From contig JAQBZH010000002.1 of NCBI GenBank assembly GCA_027622005.1, positions 67,001 through 131,000 of the forward strand: a stretch of DNA of 64,000 nucleotides, in the 5' to 3' direction. The translations under genes were made by a program, and so were the position numbers. The notes beneath the pieces were generated by a model that saw only the letters and a list, made by a program, of their open reading frames with translations, was not told the DNA's origin and did not search any database. Numbering within the stretch: the stretch's first letter is position 1; each line of letters begins with the position of its first letter. Source of the stretch: Bacteroidota bacterium. GTDB taxonomy: Bacteria; Bacteroidota; Rhodothermia; Rhodothermales; UBA10348. Below, piece by piece: positions 35,146 to 42,969 of this stretch.

Positions 35146-35955
35146 TTACGCGTTAATGACGGAAAGTATTTGAGCGTGTAATTCGGGCGTCGCCGAGGTG
35201 AGCAAGCTGGTCGCCATTACCAGATGATCCGTTGAGCCGTTGCCACCTGAAACGGTACCTCCAGCCTCTAAGATGCATGGAATGATGGCCGCATTGTCCC
35301 ACGGGTGCATGGCTGGGTCGAGCGCCGCGTCCAACAATCCCCGGGCCACGAGCGCATGCTGCAGACAATCCCCCACAAAACGGAAACGACCAGCCTGTCG
35401 TATCAAATCACCCATTTTGAATGGCTTCAATTGGCCTTTAGGGTCGATTTCGGTATTGTAAACACCGGTCGTAGATACGTATGCCTTTGCCAGAATTTTA
35501 GCCGAAGAGACGTGCTGACGGGTCAGTTCGCCCATTTTATTCAGGTACCAACAGCCGTACCCGAGTTCCGCGTACACCGTCTCTTTGAGGCCTGGAAGGT
35601 TGATCACTCCCAAAATCGGGTGTCCGTTTTTAAGGAGTGCCACCAGCGTTCCAAACGTTGGTATTCCGAGCGCGAACGATGCCGTCCCGTCGATCGGATC
35701 CAGGACCCACGTATATTCGCCGCGGCTGCTTTGCTCCGGGTGCTCTTCCCCCATAATTCCATGGTCCGGGAACTTGGCCTGAATAAGTTCGCGCATGACT
35801 CGTTCGGCTTCCAGATCTGCTTCTGTCACGGGTGTTCCGTCTTTTTTGGTGCTAACGGCCACGTTTTGAAATCGAGGCATGATCTCAGCCGCCGCCGCGC
35901 CGGCCAATTGCAATGCGAATTGTAAAAAAGGGCTAGGGGACTTGGGTTCGCTCAT
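35146..35955 (-). CDS. Inositol monophosphatase family phosphatase (possible histidinol-phosphatase)
   Basis: The 269-residue protein has the lithium-sensitive phosphatase metal motifs: GEEHPEQ near residue 70, WVLDPIDGTASFALG near 88-102 and HPWDNAAIIPCILEAGG near 215-231. The family removes phosphate from inositol phosphate, histidinol phosphate, or 3'-phosphoadenosine derivatives. The presence of FGTLVALLKNGHPILGVINLP leans toward the HisN group, but this is not decisive. The start ATG overlaps the stop of the PLP decarboxylase by 4 bases (ATGA). Confidence 0.88.
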   Translation of the reverse strand: MSEPKSPSPFLQFALQLAGAAAAEIMPRFQNVAVSTKKDGTPVTEADLEAERVMRELIQAKFPDHGIMGEEHPEQSSRGEYTWVLDPIDGTASFALGIPTFGTLVALLKNGHPILGVINLPGLKETVYAELGYGCWYLNKMGELTRQHVSSAKILAKAYVSTTGVYNTEIDPKGQLKPFKMGDLIRQAGRFRFVGDCLQHALVARGLLDAALDPAMHPWDNAAIIPCILEAGGTVSGGNGSTDHLVMATSLLTSATPELHAQILSVINA

Positions 35956-37436
35956 GGCTTTTGCAACAAAGAGTGAGAATCAGGGGGGCGTTCTATAAGA
36001 AGCGCTTGGGTCAATTCTTTCAATACGACCAGAGCAGTTTCTACATCTGCTCGGTGTGATCGAAAACAAACGATGGCCATTCGAAGCATAAAAACGCCCG
36101 CCAGTCGCGTGGAGGATACAAAAATCCGCCCATCTTTATGGATGGCTTGGATTAGTCGCTCATTAAATGCGTCAGGGTCACCGGACGGGGGGAGATATCG
36201 ATAAGTAACCACGCTTAGATCGGGCGCCGGACCGACCTCAAATCCCTCCATCTGGGATAACTCGGCATGAAAATACCGGGCCAATAACATTTTTTCTTCG
36301 AGTGCCGCCCGAAATGGCTCCACGCCCACAATTTGGAGCGGAAGCCACATCCGAAGACCTCGAAAATGCTTGGTTAATTCGGGTGAAACAGTAGCTGGAG
36401 AGGTGGCCTCAACGTGGATCACATCCTGCATATAATCCGCGCCGACCGCGTGCGAAGCCAATAATCTGGCTTGGTCTTTCACCAGCAAAGCGCCGATACC
36501 GTACGGTAAAAACAAGGTTTTGTGCGGATCCAGGACAATGGAATCGGACAAATCCATGCCTTTTAGCACGTTTTTACCTTCATCACACAACGCAAACAGC
36601 GCACCATAGGCCCCATCGATATGGTACCAGGCTCCAAATGTCGCGGCAAGTTTGCCGACGGCCTCCAGCGGATCGATGGATCCCGTATTGGTCGTTCCAG
36701 CAGTAGCCACAACTAAGAAAGGGTTCAGTTTGTCATCCCTGTCAGATTGGAGCTGTTTTTCCAGTAAATCAACCCGCATGCGATACATTCCGTCAACCGG
36801 AATTCGGCGCACTACGCACCCGGACAGGCCCGCGAGGTGAATCGCTTTGTCCAGGCAGTGATGCGCATGGTCGGTTAAGTATATAACCGACCGGGTTATA
36901 TTGGCTCCTTCAACCCGATGATGGTCCCTAGCGGCGACGACCGCTGTAAAATTGGCCAAACTCCCGCCTGAAGCCAGGTATCCTCCGTATCCTGGGGTGT
37001 AGCCAACGATTCGGGCCAAAAACTCGAGACATTCTTCCTCAACCCGGACGGCTCCCGGACTTGCAAAAAATACACCTGCATATTTGTTGGTGATAGCCGC
37101 GAGGAAATCGGCCATGGCTGAGTAATAGAGGCCTCCTCCGGGGATATATCCAAAAAAACGAGGGGACGTGGTCGCTATTCCCGGACGATCTACGTCGGTT
37201 TTGAGCAGGTCTAGGGTTGCAGGAAGCCCGATCCCTTGCTCTTTAAAACCACCCAACCTCGCGGAAGGTTGTTCCATTGCAAAAGCCGGACCCGATGGAA
37301 TGGCACATAAGTATTGCTCTACGTAAGCCTCAACCATCTCAGCGACATGTGAACGCATACTGGCATCCGGGTCGAGCGAAAGGCTTTCACTTTCAAGCGC
37401 GTCCAGTTGATCAACAAGCCGTTTCTGTTCCATCAT
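35952..37436 (-). CDS. Pyridoxal-phosphate-dependent amino acid decarboxylase (group II)
   Basis: The 494-residue fold-type I enzyme matches the aromatic/group II decarboxylases. Visible are GYLASGGSLANFTAVVAARDHH, DHAHHCLDKAIHLAG, VATAGTTNTGSIDPL and HIDGAYGA. The PLP lysine motif is LDPHKTLFLPYG (Lys near residue 310), then FRGLRMWLPLQIVG. The substrate could be an aromatic amino acid, glutamate or diaminobutyrate. It starts with two consecutive ATGs and heads a run that passes through the phosphatase, membrane protein, chimeric oxidase, amidohydrolase and ppk2. Confidence 0.9.
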   Translation of the reverse strand: MMEQKRLVDQLDALESESLSLDPDASMRSHVAEMVEAYVEQYLCAIPSGPAFAMEQPSARLGGFKEQGIGLPATLDLLKTDVDRPGIATTSPRFFGYIPGGGLYYSAMADFLAAITNKYAGVFFASPGAVRVEEECLEFLARIVGYTPGYGGYLASGGSLANFTAVVAARDHHRVEGANITRSVIYLTDHAHHCLDKAIHLAGLSGCVVRRIPVDGMYRMRVDLLEKQLQSDRDDKLNPFLVVATAGTTNTGSIDPLEAVGKLAATFGAWYHIDGAYGALFALCDEGKNVLKGMDLSDSIVLDPHKTLFLPYGIGALLVKDQARLLASHAVGADYMQDVIHVEATSPATVSPELTKHFRGLRMWLPLQIVGVEPFRAALEEKMLLARYFHAELSQMEGFEVGPAPDLSVVTYRYLPPSGDPDAFNERLIQAIHKDGRIFVSSTRLAGVFMLRMAIVCFRSHRADVETALVVLKELTQALLIERPPDSHSLLQKP

Positions 37437-37819
37437 TCCAAGGTCAGTTCAAAAGAAGTTGTCCCCAGCTTATGGGGTAAAAAACTAGATACTCTTAATC
37501 TACGCTTTGAAGATCGCTCCATTTTCGCATATTGATTGAATCAATAAAGTCTGTTTTTGTCTGGTAGGCTTCGAAAGGTAGCTGCTATTATTTGCCTTTA
37601 GGTTTCCCCGGGCGCCTCCTCGGGTGTCTCCTTGCGTGCCTCGATAATTGTCACAAAAGTGTCACAAACGGTCACAATTGTATGTAATCGACGTAAAGAT
37701 GAAATGGGGCGGAAAGATATCGGAATAAAACGAATACACGCCGCGTCTAAGCCGCGTGAGCATCTTAATACGACCGATATGAATCCAATAAAAAATCGTA
37801 TCCACCCAAAAAAACGCAA
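37437..37819. other. Intergenic region between divergent PLP decarboxylase and TonB-family receptor genes
   Basis: The 383-base gap holds both promoters. It contains three direct TCACAA repeats (listed separately), a GC-rich stretch around 37608-37640 with repeated CCTCGGGTGTCTCC-like words, and no convincing ORF on either strand. The open frames here are short and have no protein-like composition. Confidence 0.5.
37651..37677 (+). promoter_or_regulatory. Three phased TCACAA direct repeats upstream of the receptor gene
   Basis: TCACAA occurs at 37651, 37662 and 37672, each preceded by G or TG, with 11- and 10-base spacing, one helical turn. The set is bracketed by AATTGT and ACAATT. It lies about 145 bases before the start of the TonB-family barrel gene. 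Phased direct repeats like this often bind response regulators; the factor is unknown. Confidence 0.45.
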
Positions 37820-40732
37820 ATGAAAACCGTAGTTTCACTTCTCTTCCTTGCCTTCCTGACCATCGGACATGTGTTCGCACAGAACACCACGATTTCCGGG
37901 CGCATTATCGACGAGAAAACGGGTGCGTCGCTTCCTGGGGTAAACGTCGTCGCATCTTTCGCGGCCGATTCAACCCTTCAGTATGGTGAGGCGACAAATA
38001 ACGATGGCCGATTCAATTTCGTTGTTAAAAACGCAGGTGTGTATAACGTCAAAATGTCCTTTGTTGGATATGTATCGCAATCCAAACGGGTAACAGTCAC
38101 CACCCCTCGAACGGACTTGGGTTTGATAGAGTTGGAATTTGATACTGTGTTGCTCGATGAAGTTAGGGTTGAAGCCGTGCAGGAGCGCGTTGAGGTTCGA
38201 GGAGATACGACCTCGTTCAATGCTGCGGCCTTTAAAGTGAACCCCGATGCTACGGCTGAAGATTTGATCGCCAAACTTCCGGGTGTGACGGTAGACGGAG
38301 GAACGGTAACGGCGCAAGGCGAAACCGTTACCCGTGTTTTAGTTGACGGACGGGAATTTTTCGGTACTGACCCAGCGGCCGCACTCAAAAACCTCCCATC
38401 GGAAATTATCAACAAAATTGAAGTCTATGACCGTCAGAGCGATCAGGCTCAATTCACCGGATTTGAGGACACAGCGACGGAGAAAACCATCAATATTGTG
38501 ACGTTGACCGGAAAAAGTAATGGTCAATTTGGAAAGGTTTATGGTGGCTATGGCTCGGAAGAACGCTATATCGGCGGGGGAAACATCAATATTTTTGATA
38601 AAGATCGCCGTATTTCCATTATTGGCATGTCCAACAATGTCAATCAGCAAAACTTTGCGATTGACGACCTTTTGGGCGTAACCGGGCAGAATAGCGGTGG
38701 CCGTGGTGGCTTCGGCGGTGGCTCTGGCGGTGGCGACCGAAGGGGGCCACCTTCCCCTCCGGGAGGTGGTAGTGGTGGTGGTGGCGGAGGAGGTCGCGGT
38801 GGTGATGGTGGCGGCTTCACCCGTGGTGGCGGCGGCAGTGGAGGTAGTGGTTTTGGCGGTGGCGGAGGAGGCTCTAGTAGTTTCTTAGTAGGCAACCAAG
38901 GTGGTTTAAACACGACGCACGCGGTCGGAGTAAACTATTCTGATGTGTACAGCCCCAAATTATCGGTCACGGCAAGCTACTTCCTCAACGCTTCTGAAAA
39001 TTCCAGCGCCACTCTGTTGGACCGCGAATATTACCTGACTGGCGGTGCCAGCCAGTTTTATAATCAAAACAACACGTCGGCCTCGGACAATACCAATCAC
39101 CGTTTTAACGGCCGTGTTCAGTATACCATTGATGCCAAAAACTCTTTGATCTTTACGCCGCGGTTTTCAACTCAGAGTAACACCGCATCCAGCTTTCTTT
39201 TTGGTAGCAACGTATTGGATAACTCCTCCATGCTGAGCGAAACAACCAACAACTACGTTTCGGACAATTCGGGCTACAATGCGGGAGCCAACCTACTGTA
39301 TCGTCTTGGATTCGATAAAAGGGGCCGGACGGTTTCGCTGAATTTGAGCGCGGGTGCCAATTCATCGCTGGGAAACAACTCACAGGTCTCATCCAATTTG
39401 TTTTTTGATGATGGATCCCGCGATCAGACGATCGATCAAATTACCGACAGCGACGTGACCGGAACGTCCTATTCAGCCCGTCTATCGTATACCGATCAAA
39501 TCGGCGAAACAGGTCAGCTACAGCTCAATTATTCACCGTCGCTCAATAACAACGATTCAGAACGATTGGCCAACGCCATCGACCTCAGAACGGGCCTCTA
39601 CAACGTGTTGGATCCGAATCTTTCTAGTCAATTTGACAACAAGGTGTTAACCCAACGCGGTGGTGTTAGTTATTCGTTTCGAAAAGAAGCCGTTAGAATC
39701 ACGGCGGGAGCTGATATTCAGAATGTGAGCCTGACGGGCGATCAAACATTTCCGTTGGCCTTCGACGTAGACCGTTCGTTCACCAACATCATGCCTAATG
39801 TCGATGTGCAGATCGGCAATTCCCGTCAAAAAACACTCCGCTTGTCATACCGAACCAGCACAAACACGCCTTCGATTTCGCAATTGCAGAATGTGATTGA
39901 CAACCGCAATCCATTGATGTTGTCGTCAGGTAATCCGGACCTGGACCAGTCCTTTACGAACGTCTTTTCCGCTCGTTTTAATACGACGAACCTGCAAACG
40001 GGATCGATCTTTTTTGGATTTGCGTCGATGACGCTTAGTAACAACCAAATCGGCAGCGAATCATTGATCGCTGAGCGGGACATGGTATTGGAAGGGGGCG
40101 TTCCGCTACTTCAGGGATCCCAATTCTCTCGCCCCATCAACGTGGATGGTTACAAAAGCTTTCGCTCATTTTTAACCCTAGGCCGGCCAGCGCCGTTCAT
40201 TAAGAGCAATATGAACGTATGGGCAGGAGTGAGTTGGTCAGAAACACCCGGCGTGATCAATGGCCAGGACAATCTTTCTAATCTAAAAGGATTGAGAGGA
40301 GGCTTGGTTTTAAGCTCCAATATTAGCGAACGACTAGACTTTACCTTTTCTCAAAACTTCAGCTACAACATTTCTGAAAACTCGATCTATCCAGATTTGA
40401 ACTCAGATTACACTAGCTACACCGCAAATGGAAAAGTGACGGCCATGCCGACTCCATCGTTAGTCCTGGAAACCAGTTTGGCTTACAACAAGCTGGGTGG
40501 CCTCGGCGAAGGATTTGATAACACTTCGTTTTTGCTCAACGCGGCCTTGGGATACAAATTCTTGAAAGGAAACGGGGGGGAAGTCAGGTTGATCATGGCT
40601 GACTTGCTGAATCAGAGCACCAATGTATCTCGCAATATCACCGAGTTTTATGTAGAAGACAGCTCTTCAAACATTTTGGGTCGATACATCATTCTGAACT
40701 TTACGTACACACTGCGCAATTTCCGCCTGTAA
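37820..40732 (+). CDS. TonB-family outer membrane beta-barrel protein with glycine-rich loop
   Basis: The 970-residue protein has a signal peptide (VVSLLFLAFLTIGHVFAQ). A CarboxypepD_reg-like domain follows at about 22-110 (GRIIDEKTGASLPGVNVVA), then a plug-like domain around 130-235 (LIAKLPGVTVDGGTV, TRVLVDGREFFGTD) and a long beta barrel ending in FTYTLRNFRL. Residues 291-352 are dominated by glycine with Ser, Arg, Asp and Pro. This loop position and composition are often seen in the OMP_b-brl_3 family. No SusD partner is adjacent, so it is not a classic Sus pair. Cargo unknown. Confidence 0.9.
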   Translation: MKTVVSLLFLAFLTIGHVFAQNTTISGRIIDEKTGASLPGVNVVASFAADSTLQYGEATNNDGRFNFVVKNAGVYNVKMSFVGYVSQSKRVTVTTPRTDLGLIELEFDTVLLDEVRVEAVQERVEVRGDTTSFNAAAFKVNPDATAEDLIAKLPGVTVDGGTVTAQGETVTRVLVDGREFFGTDPAAALKNLPSEIINKIEVYDRQSDQAQFTGFEDTATEKTINIVTLTGKSNGQFGKVYGGYGSEERYIGGGNINIFDKDRRISIIGMSNNVNQQNFAIDDLLGVTGQNSGGRGGFGGGSGGGDRRGPPSPPGGGSGGGGGGGRGGDGGGFTRGGGGSGGSGFGGGGGGSSSFLVGNQGGLNTTHAVGVNYSDVYSPKLSVTASYFLNASENSSATLLDREYYLTGGASQFYNQNNTSASDNTNHRFNGRVQYTIDAKNSLIFTPRFSTQSNTASSFLFGSNVLDNSSMLSETTNNYVSDNSGYNAGANLLYRLGFDKRGRTVSLNLSAGANSSLGNNSQVSSNLFFDDGSRDQTIDQITDSDVTGTSYSARLSYTDQIGETGQLQLNYSPSLNNNDSERLANAIDLRTGLYNVLDPNLSSQFDNKVLTQRGGVSYSFRKEAVRITAGADIQNVSLTGDQTFPLAFDVDRSFTNIMPNVDVQIGNSRQKTLRLSYRTSTNTPSISQLQNVIDNRNPLMLSSGNPDLDQSFTNVFSARFNTTNLQTGSIFFGFASMTLSNNQIGSESLIAERDMVLEGGVPLLQGSQFSRPINVDGYKSFRSFLTLGRPAPFIKSNMNVWAGVSWSETPGVINGQDNLSNLKGLRGGLVLSSNISERLDFTFSQNFSYNISENSIYPDLNSDYTSYTANGKVTAMPTPSLVLETSLAYNKLGGLGEGFDNTSFLLNAALGYKFLKGNGGEVRLIMADLLNQSTNVSRNITEFYVEDSSSNILGRYIILNFTYTLRNFRL
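38690..38875 (+). repeat. Glycine-codon repeat in the receptor gene
   Basis: About 186 bases of GGT/GGC/GGA codons encode the glycine-rich loop at residues 291-352. The tract is imperfect and likely prone to copy-number change. Its complement forms an antisense open frame of polyproline that I do not call a gene. Confidence 0.85.
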
Positions 40733-40751
40733 TAGGGCGTTCTTGGAGTTC

Positions 40752-40786
40752 TTGTCTACACTTGCCTGGCGGAAGAGTGTAGACAA
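40752..40786. terminator. Hairpin after the receptor gene
   Basis: TTGTCTACACT and AGTGTAGACAA form a perfect 11-base stem around a 13-base loop, 20 bases after the stop of the TonB-family gene. It sits directly beside a second, stronger hairpin. Confidence 0.65.
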
Positions 40787-40790
40787 AAAA

Positions 40791-40822
40791 GAGGTGGGGG
40801 GCGCTGCTGCGCCCCCCACCTC
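40791..40822. terminator. Strong bidirectional hairpin between convergent genes
   Basis: GAGGTGGGGGGCGC pairs perfectly with GCGCCCCCCACCTC around TGCT. On the minus strand it is followed immediately by six T's, making a classic intrinsic terminator for the DUF2911 gene. On the plus strand it is followed by ACTATTTTAG and can back up termination of the receptor gene. Confidence 0.85.
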
Positions 40823-40851
40823 ACTATTTTAGCTCACCGCTATCGAAACGC

Positions 40852-42024
40852 TTAGTTGACGGTAAACCCAAGAGTGAATCGCTTCATATCCCAATCAAAA
40901 ATAATGGAGCCACCGGCTTCGGTATCTTCAAAGGAAATCACAAAACGCTCGCTAAGGGTCGTCAAATCCGAAGCCGTCATTGGCGTGGTGAATAAGTCTA
41001 ACGCTGGGTCATGAATGGTTCCCCATTGGCCCGTTTGGCTATTGAACATTAAGGATAAACCACCATTTGAATAGACGGACCAAAGAGTATAGACACCAGC
41101 TGGAAGGACTTGACCATCAAATGTGAGGTCTTTGCTGGTTGTGAACTGTGTGGCCGCATTTGCTCCGGTGCGCCAAACTTCTCCTTCAGGAACCAATTGA
41201 CCCCAAATTTCTCTTCCTCTTTTGGCTGGTTGGCTATAGACGATTTCCAAATTTGCTTCGTCCAGAGTGATGGCTACCACTGCGCCCGGAGAAGGCACGC
41301 CAATTCCGGTGCCAGCTGCATCCATTGCGGCCCAGCGCTCAGCATAAGGTCCAACCAAAAACGGCTCAACGCGTCTATTTTCCGTTCCATTAGGAGTTGC
41401 TGCGCCAGAAACGCCAATTAACTGACCTTCTGCTCCAGTCCATCCTATTCTTCTAAAACCGTAGTAGTCCATGGAAACGGAATCAGGTGATTCTACCCGA
41501 GAATCATTGACCATGGGTGCCGAGCTATAGCCACTTAGGATCATAGTTTGCGTTGCACCTGCCTGCAATTTGTTTGCTACCTGTTCAAATTCGAACATGG
41601 CGAGGTCGGCTCTGCCAATCGTTGGTAGGGTTCCTGACGCCACGTCAACAAGCACGGTGTCAGGATTTTCGCCGCCAACCCGAATAATGGTTGCTTGTCC
41701 CTCTGCAATCACAACGGAAGCTGAACTTTCAGCAGGACCGTTTGGATTAGTGGAAGGTGTACGAGTGGTAAATCGAAGGCTAACAATGTCCCCATCGCTA
41801 TTTAGCGTCGCTACATACTCGACGATTTGGGTAACGGGAAGACGATCTACCAGAATTCCTTCAATGGAATCGGCTGTGCGGGTATAAACCTCAACGGCCA
41901 CTGTATCTGTACCCAACGTAGATACGAAAGCGCGTGGTTCGTCGGGGCTTGGAGTCCAACCCGCGTTTGAATTGCATCCAACAAGGATGCTTACAAGGGT
42001 TAGAAAAGTTAAAGTGCGGTTCAT
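40852..42024 (-). CDS. DUF2911 domain lipoprotein
   Basis: The 390-residue protein has a lipoprotein signal (LTFLTLVSILVGC). A beta-rich region of about 220 residues follows, then a C-terminal DUF2911 domain recognised by VYSQPAKRGREIWGQLVPEGEVWRTGANAATQF and LPAGVYTLWSV. DUF2911 is widespread in Bacteroidota and has no known activity. The N-terminal part (VEVYTRTADSIEGILVDRLP) looks like the region that commonly precedes this domain. It ends at a strong intrinsic terminator and is transcribed alone. Confidence 0.87.
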   Translation of the reverse strand: MNRTLTFLTLVSILVGCNSNAGWTPSPDEPRAFVSTLGTDTVAVEVYTRTADSIEGILVDRLPVTQIVEYVATLNSDGDIVSLRFTTRTPSTNPNGPAESSASVVIAEGQATIIRVGGENPDTVLVDVASGTLPTIGRADLAMFEFEQVANKLQAGATQTMILSGYSSAPMVNDSRVESPDSVSMDYYGFRRIGWTGAEGQLIGVSGAATPNGTENRRVEPFLVGPYAERWAAMDAAGTGIGVPSPGAVVAITLDEANLEIVYSQPAKRGREIWGQLVPEGEVWRTGANAATQFTTSKDLTFDGQVLPAGVYTLWSVYSNGGLSLMFNSQTGQWGTIHDPALDLFTTPMTASDLTTLSERFVISFEDTEAGGSIIFDWDMKRFTLGFTVN

Positions 42025-42172
42025 GGTTGCGACTTTGATGATTTAGAGTGAACGAAGGCTCAAACGAAGCCATTTTCAGTAAGTTTGGGTTCAATAAGAA
42101 TTCGAAATGCCCGTTTCATCACCCAAAACGGTTTCCGTAAGAATTGACCTGTCAACTATTCGTGTTGATGTA

Positions 42173-42823
42173 TTAGTGATTATGTCCGCCTTTTGCCTCG
42201 TGTTTTTCGATAATATCCAACACTTCGGACATCGTCTGGCGGCCAAGATCCTCGTCATACCAAGCGAATTTAGCCGTCATAAAAGCGGAAGAGGACAATT
42301 CTTTGCCGCTTCCCAAGGCCCAATCCTGCAATAACTTTGGCCGTTCAATAAAAGCGTCAATGACCGTAAAGTTAGAATCCAACACCAGTACGGTCGGCGT
42401 TGAAGGGCGCCCGTCGGGTGTTTTGTAGGCTTCCATGATATGCCGGCCTGCCTCTGGCGACACCAAATGCATTACAATGGATTCGGTCGCCTCGTCCAAG
42501 TGGGCCAAATATGGAATCGTGTTGACCGAATCGCTACAACCATCGACAGCTACCGCCAGCAAGTAATAAGGTCCGTGCAGTTCGGAAGCCCTCCGACGCA
42601 AATCGACCGGTACCTTTCCTTTTTCAAAATTCCCTAACCACATTTCGCGGCGTTTTTCAGCCCGGTCCAGAAACAGTCCGAATGGTATTCCAGCCTCAAA
42701 TAGCGCTTTATTGGCTGACGAATCGAGGCTAGTCGCGGCGGATTCAGGCGTGGTGGCGGGCGTTTGCGCAGTTACCCATCCAGGGAAGAAAAGGAAAAGA
42801 AAAAAGGCCGCTGTAATTTTCAT
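42173..42823 (-). CDS. Secreted thioredoxin-like protein with a single cysteine
   Basis: I start at ATG 42823 (MKITAAFFLFLFFPGWVTAQ), which opens a signal peptide; an upstream frame start at 42877 would bury it. The 216-residue mature fold has ELHGPYYLLAVAVDGCSDSVNTIPYL and STPTVLVLDSNFTVIDAFIERP, the pattern of the thioredoxin family (a cis-Pro is visible in RPSTPT). Only one Cys is present where a CxxC would be, so ordinary disulfide exchange is doubtful. The C-terminus has KGGHNH. It is divergent from the candidate hydrolase gene. Confidence 0.72.
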   Translation of the reverse strand: MKITAAFFLFLFFPGWVTAQTPATTPESAATSLDSSANKALFEAGIPFGLFLDRAEKRREMWLGNFEKGKVPVDLRRRASELHGPYYLLAVAVDGCSDSVNTIPYLAHLDEATESIVMHLVSPEAGRHIMEAYKTPDGRPSTPTVLVLDSNFTVIDAFIERPKLLQDWALGSGKELSSSAFMTAKFAWYDEDLGRQTMSEVLDIIEKHEAKGGHNH

Positions 42824-42969
42824 TATATGTCTTAACTCCCAACTACTTGTTTCATTAAATCTGTCGGTCGCGCCCACGGGCCTTCACGAATTCGCTGATT
42901 GCAATATAATCGGACTTGGGGTCAGGAATCGATTATCTTGCCAAATCCAGATTTAAACCTGTTAATCTC

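Noticed and set aside
35305-35925. 206-codon plus-strand ORF
   Set aside because: Antisense to the inositol-monophosphatase-like gene, whose metal motifs are intact.
38644-38913. Polyproline minus-strand ORF
   Set aside because: Complement of glycine codons in the TonB-family receptor; no start context or neighbours to support it.
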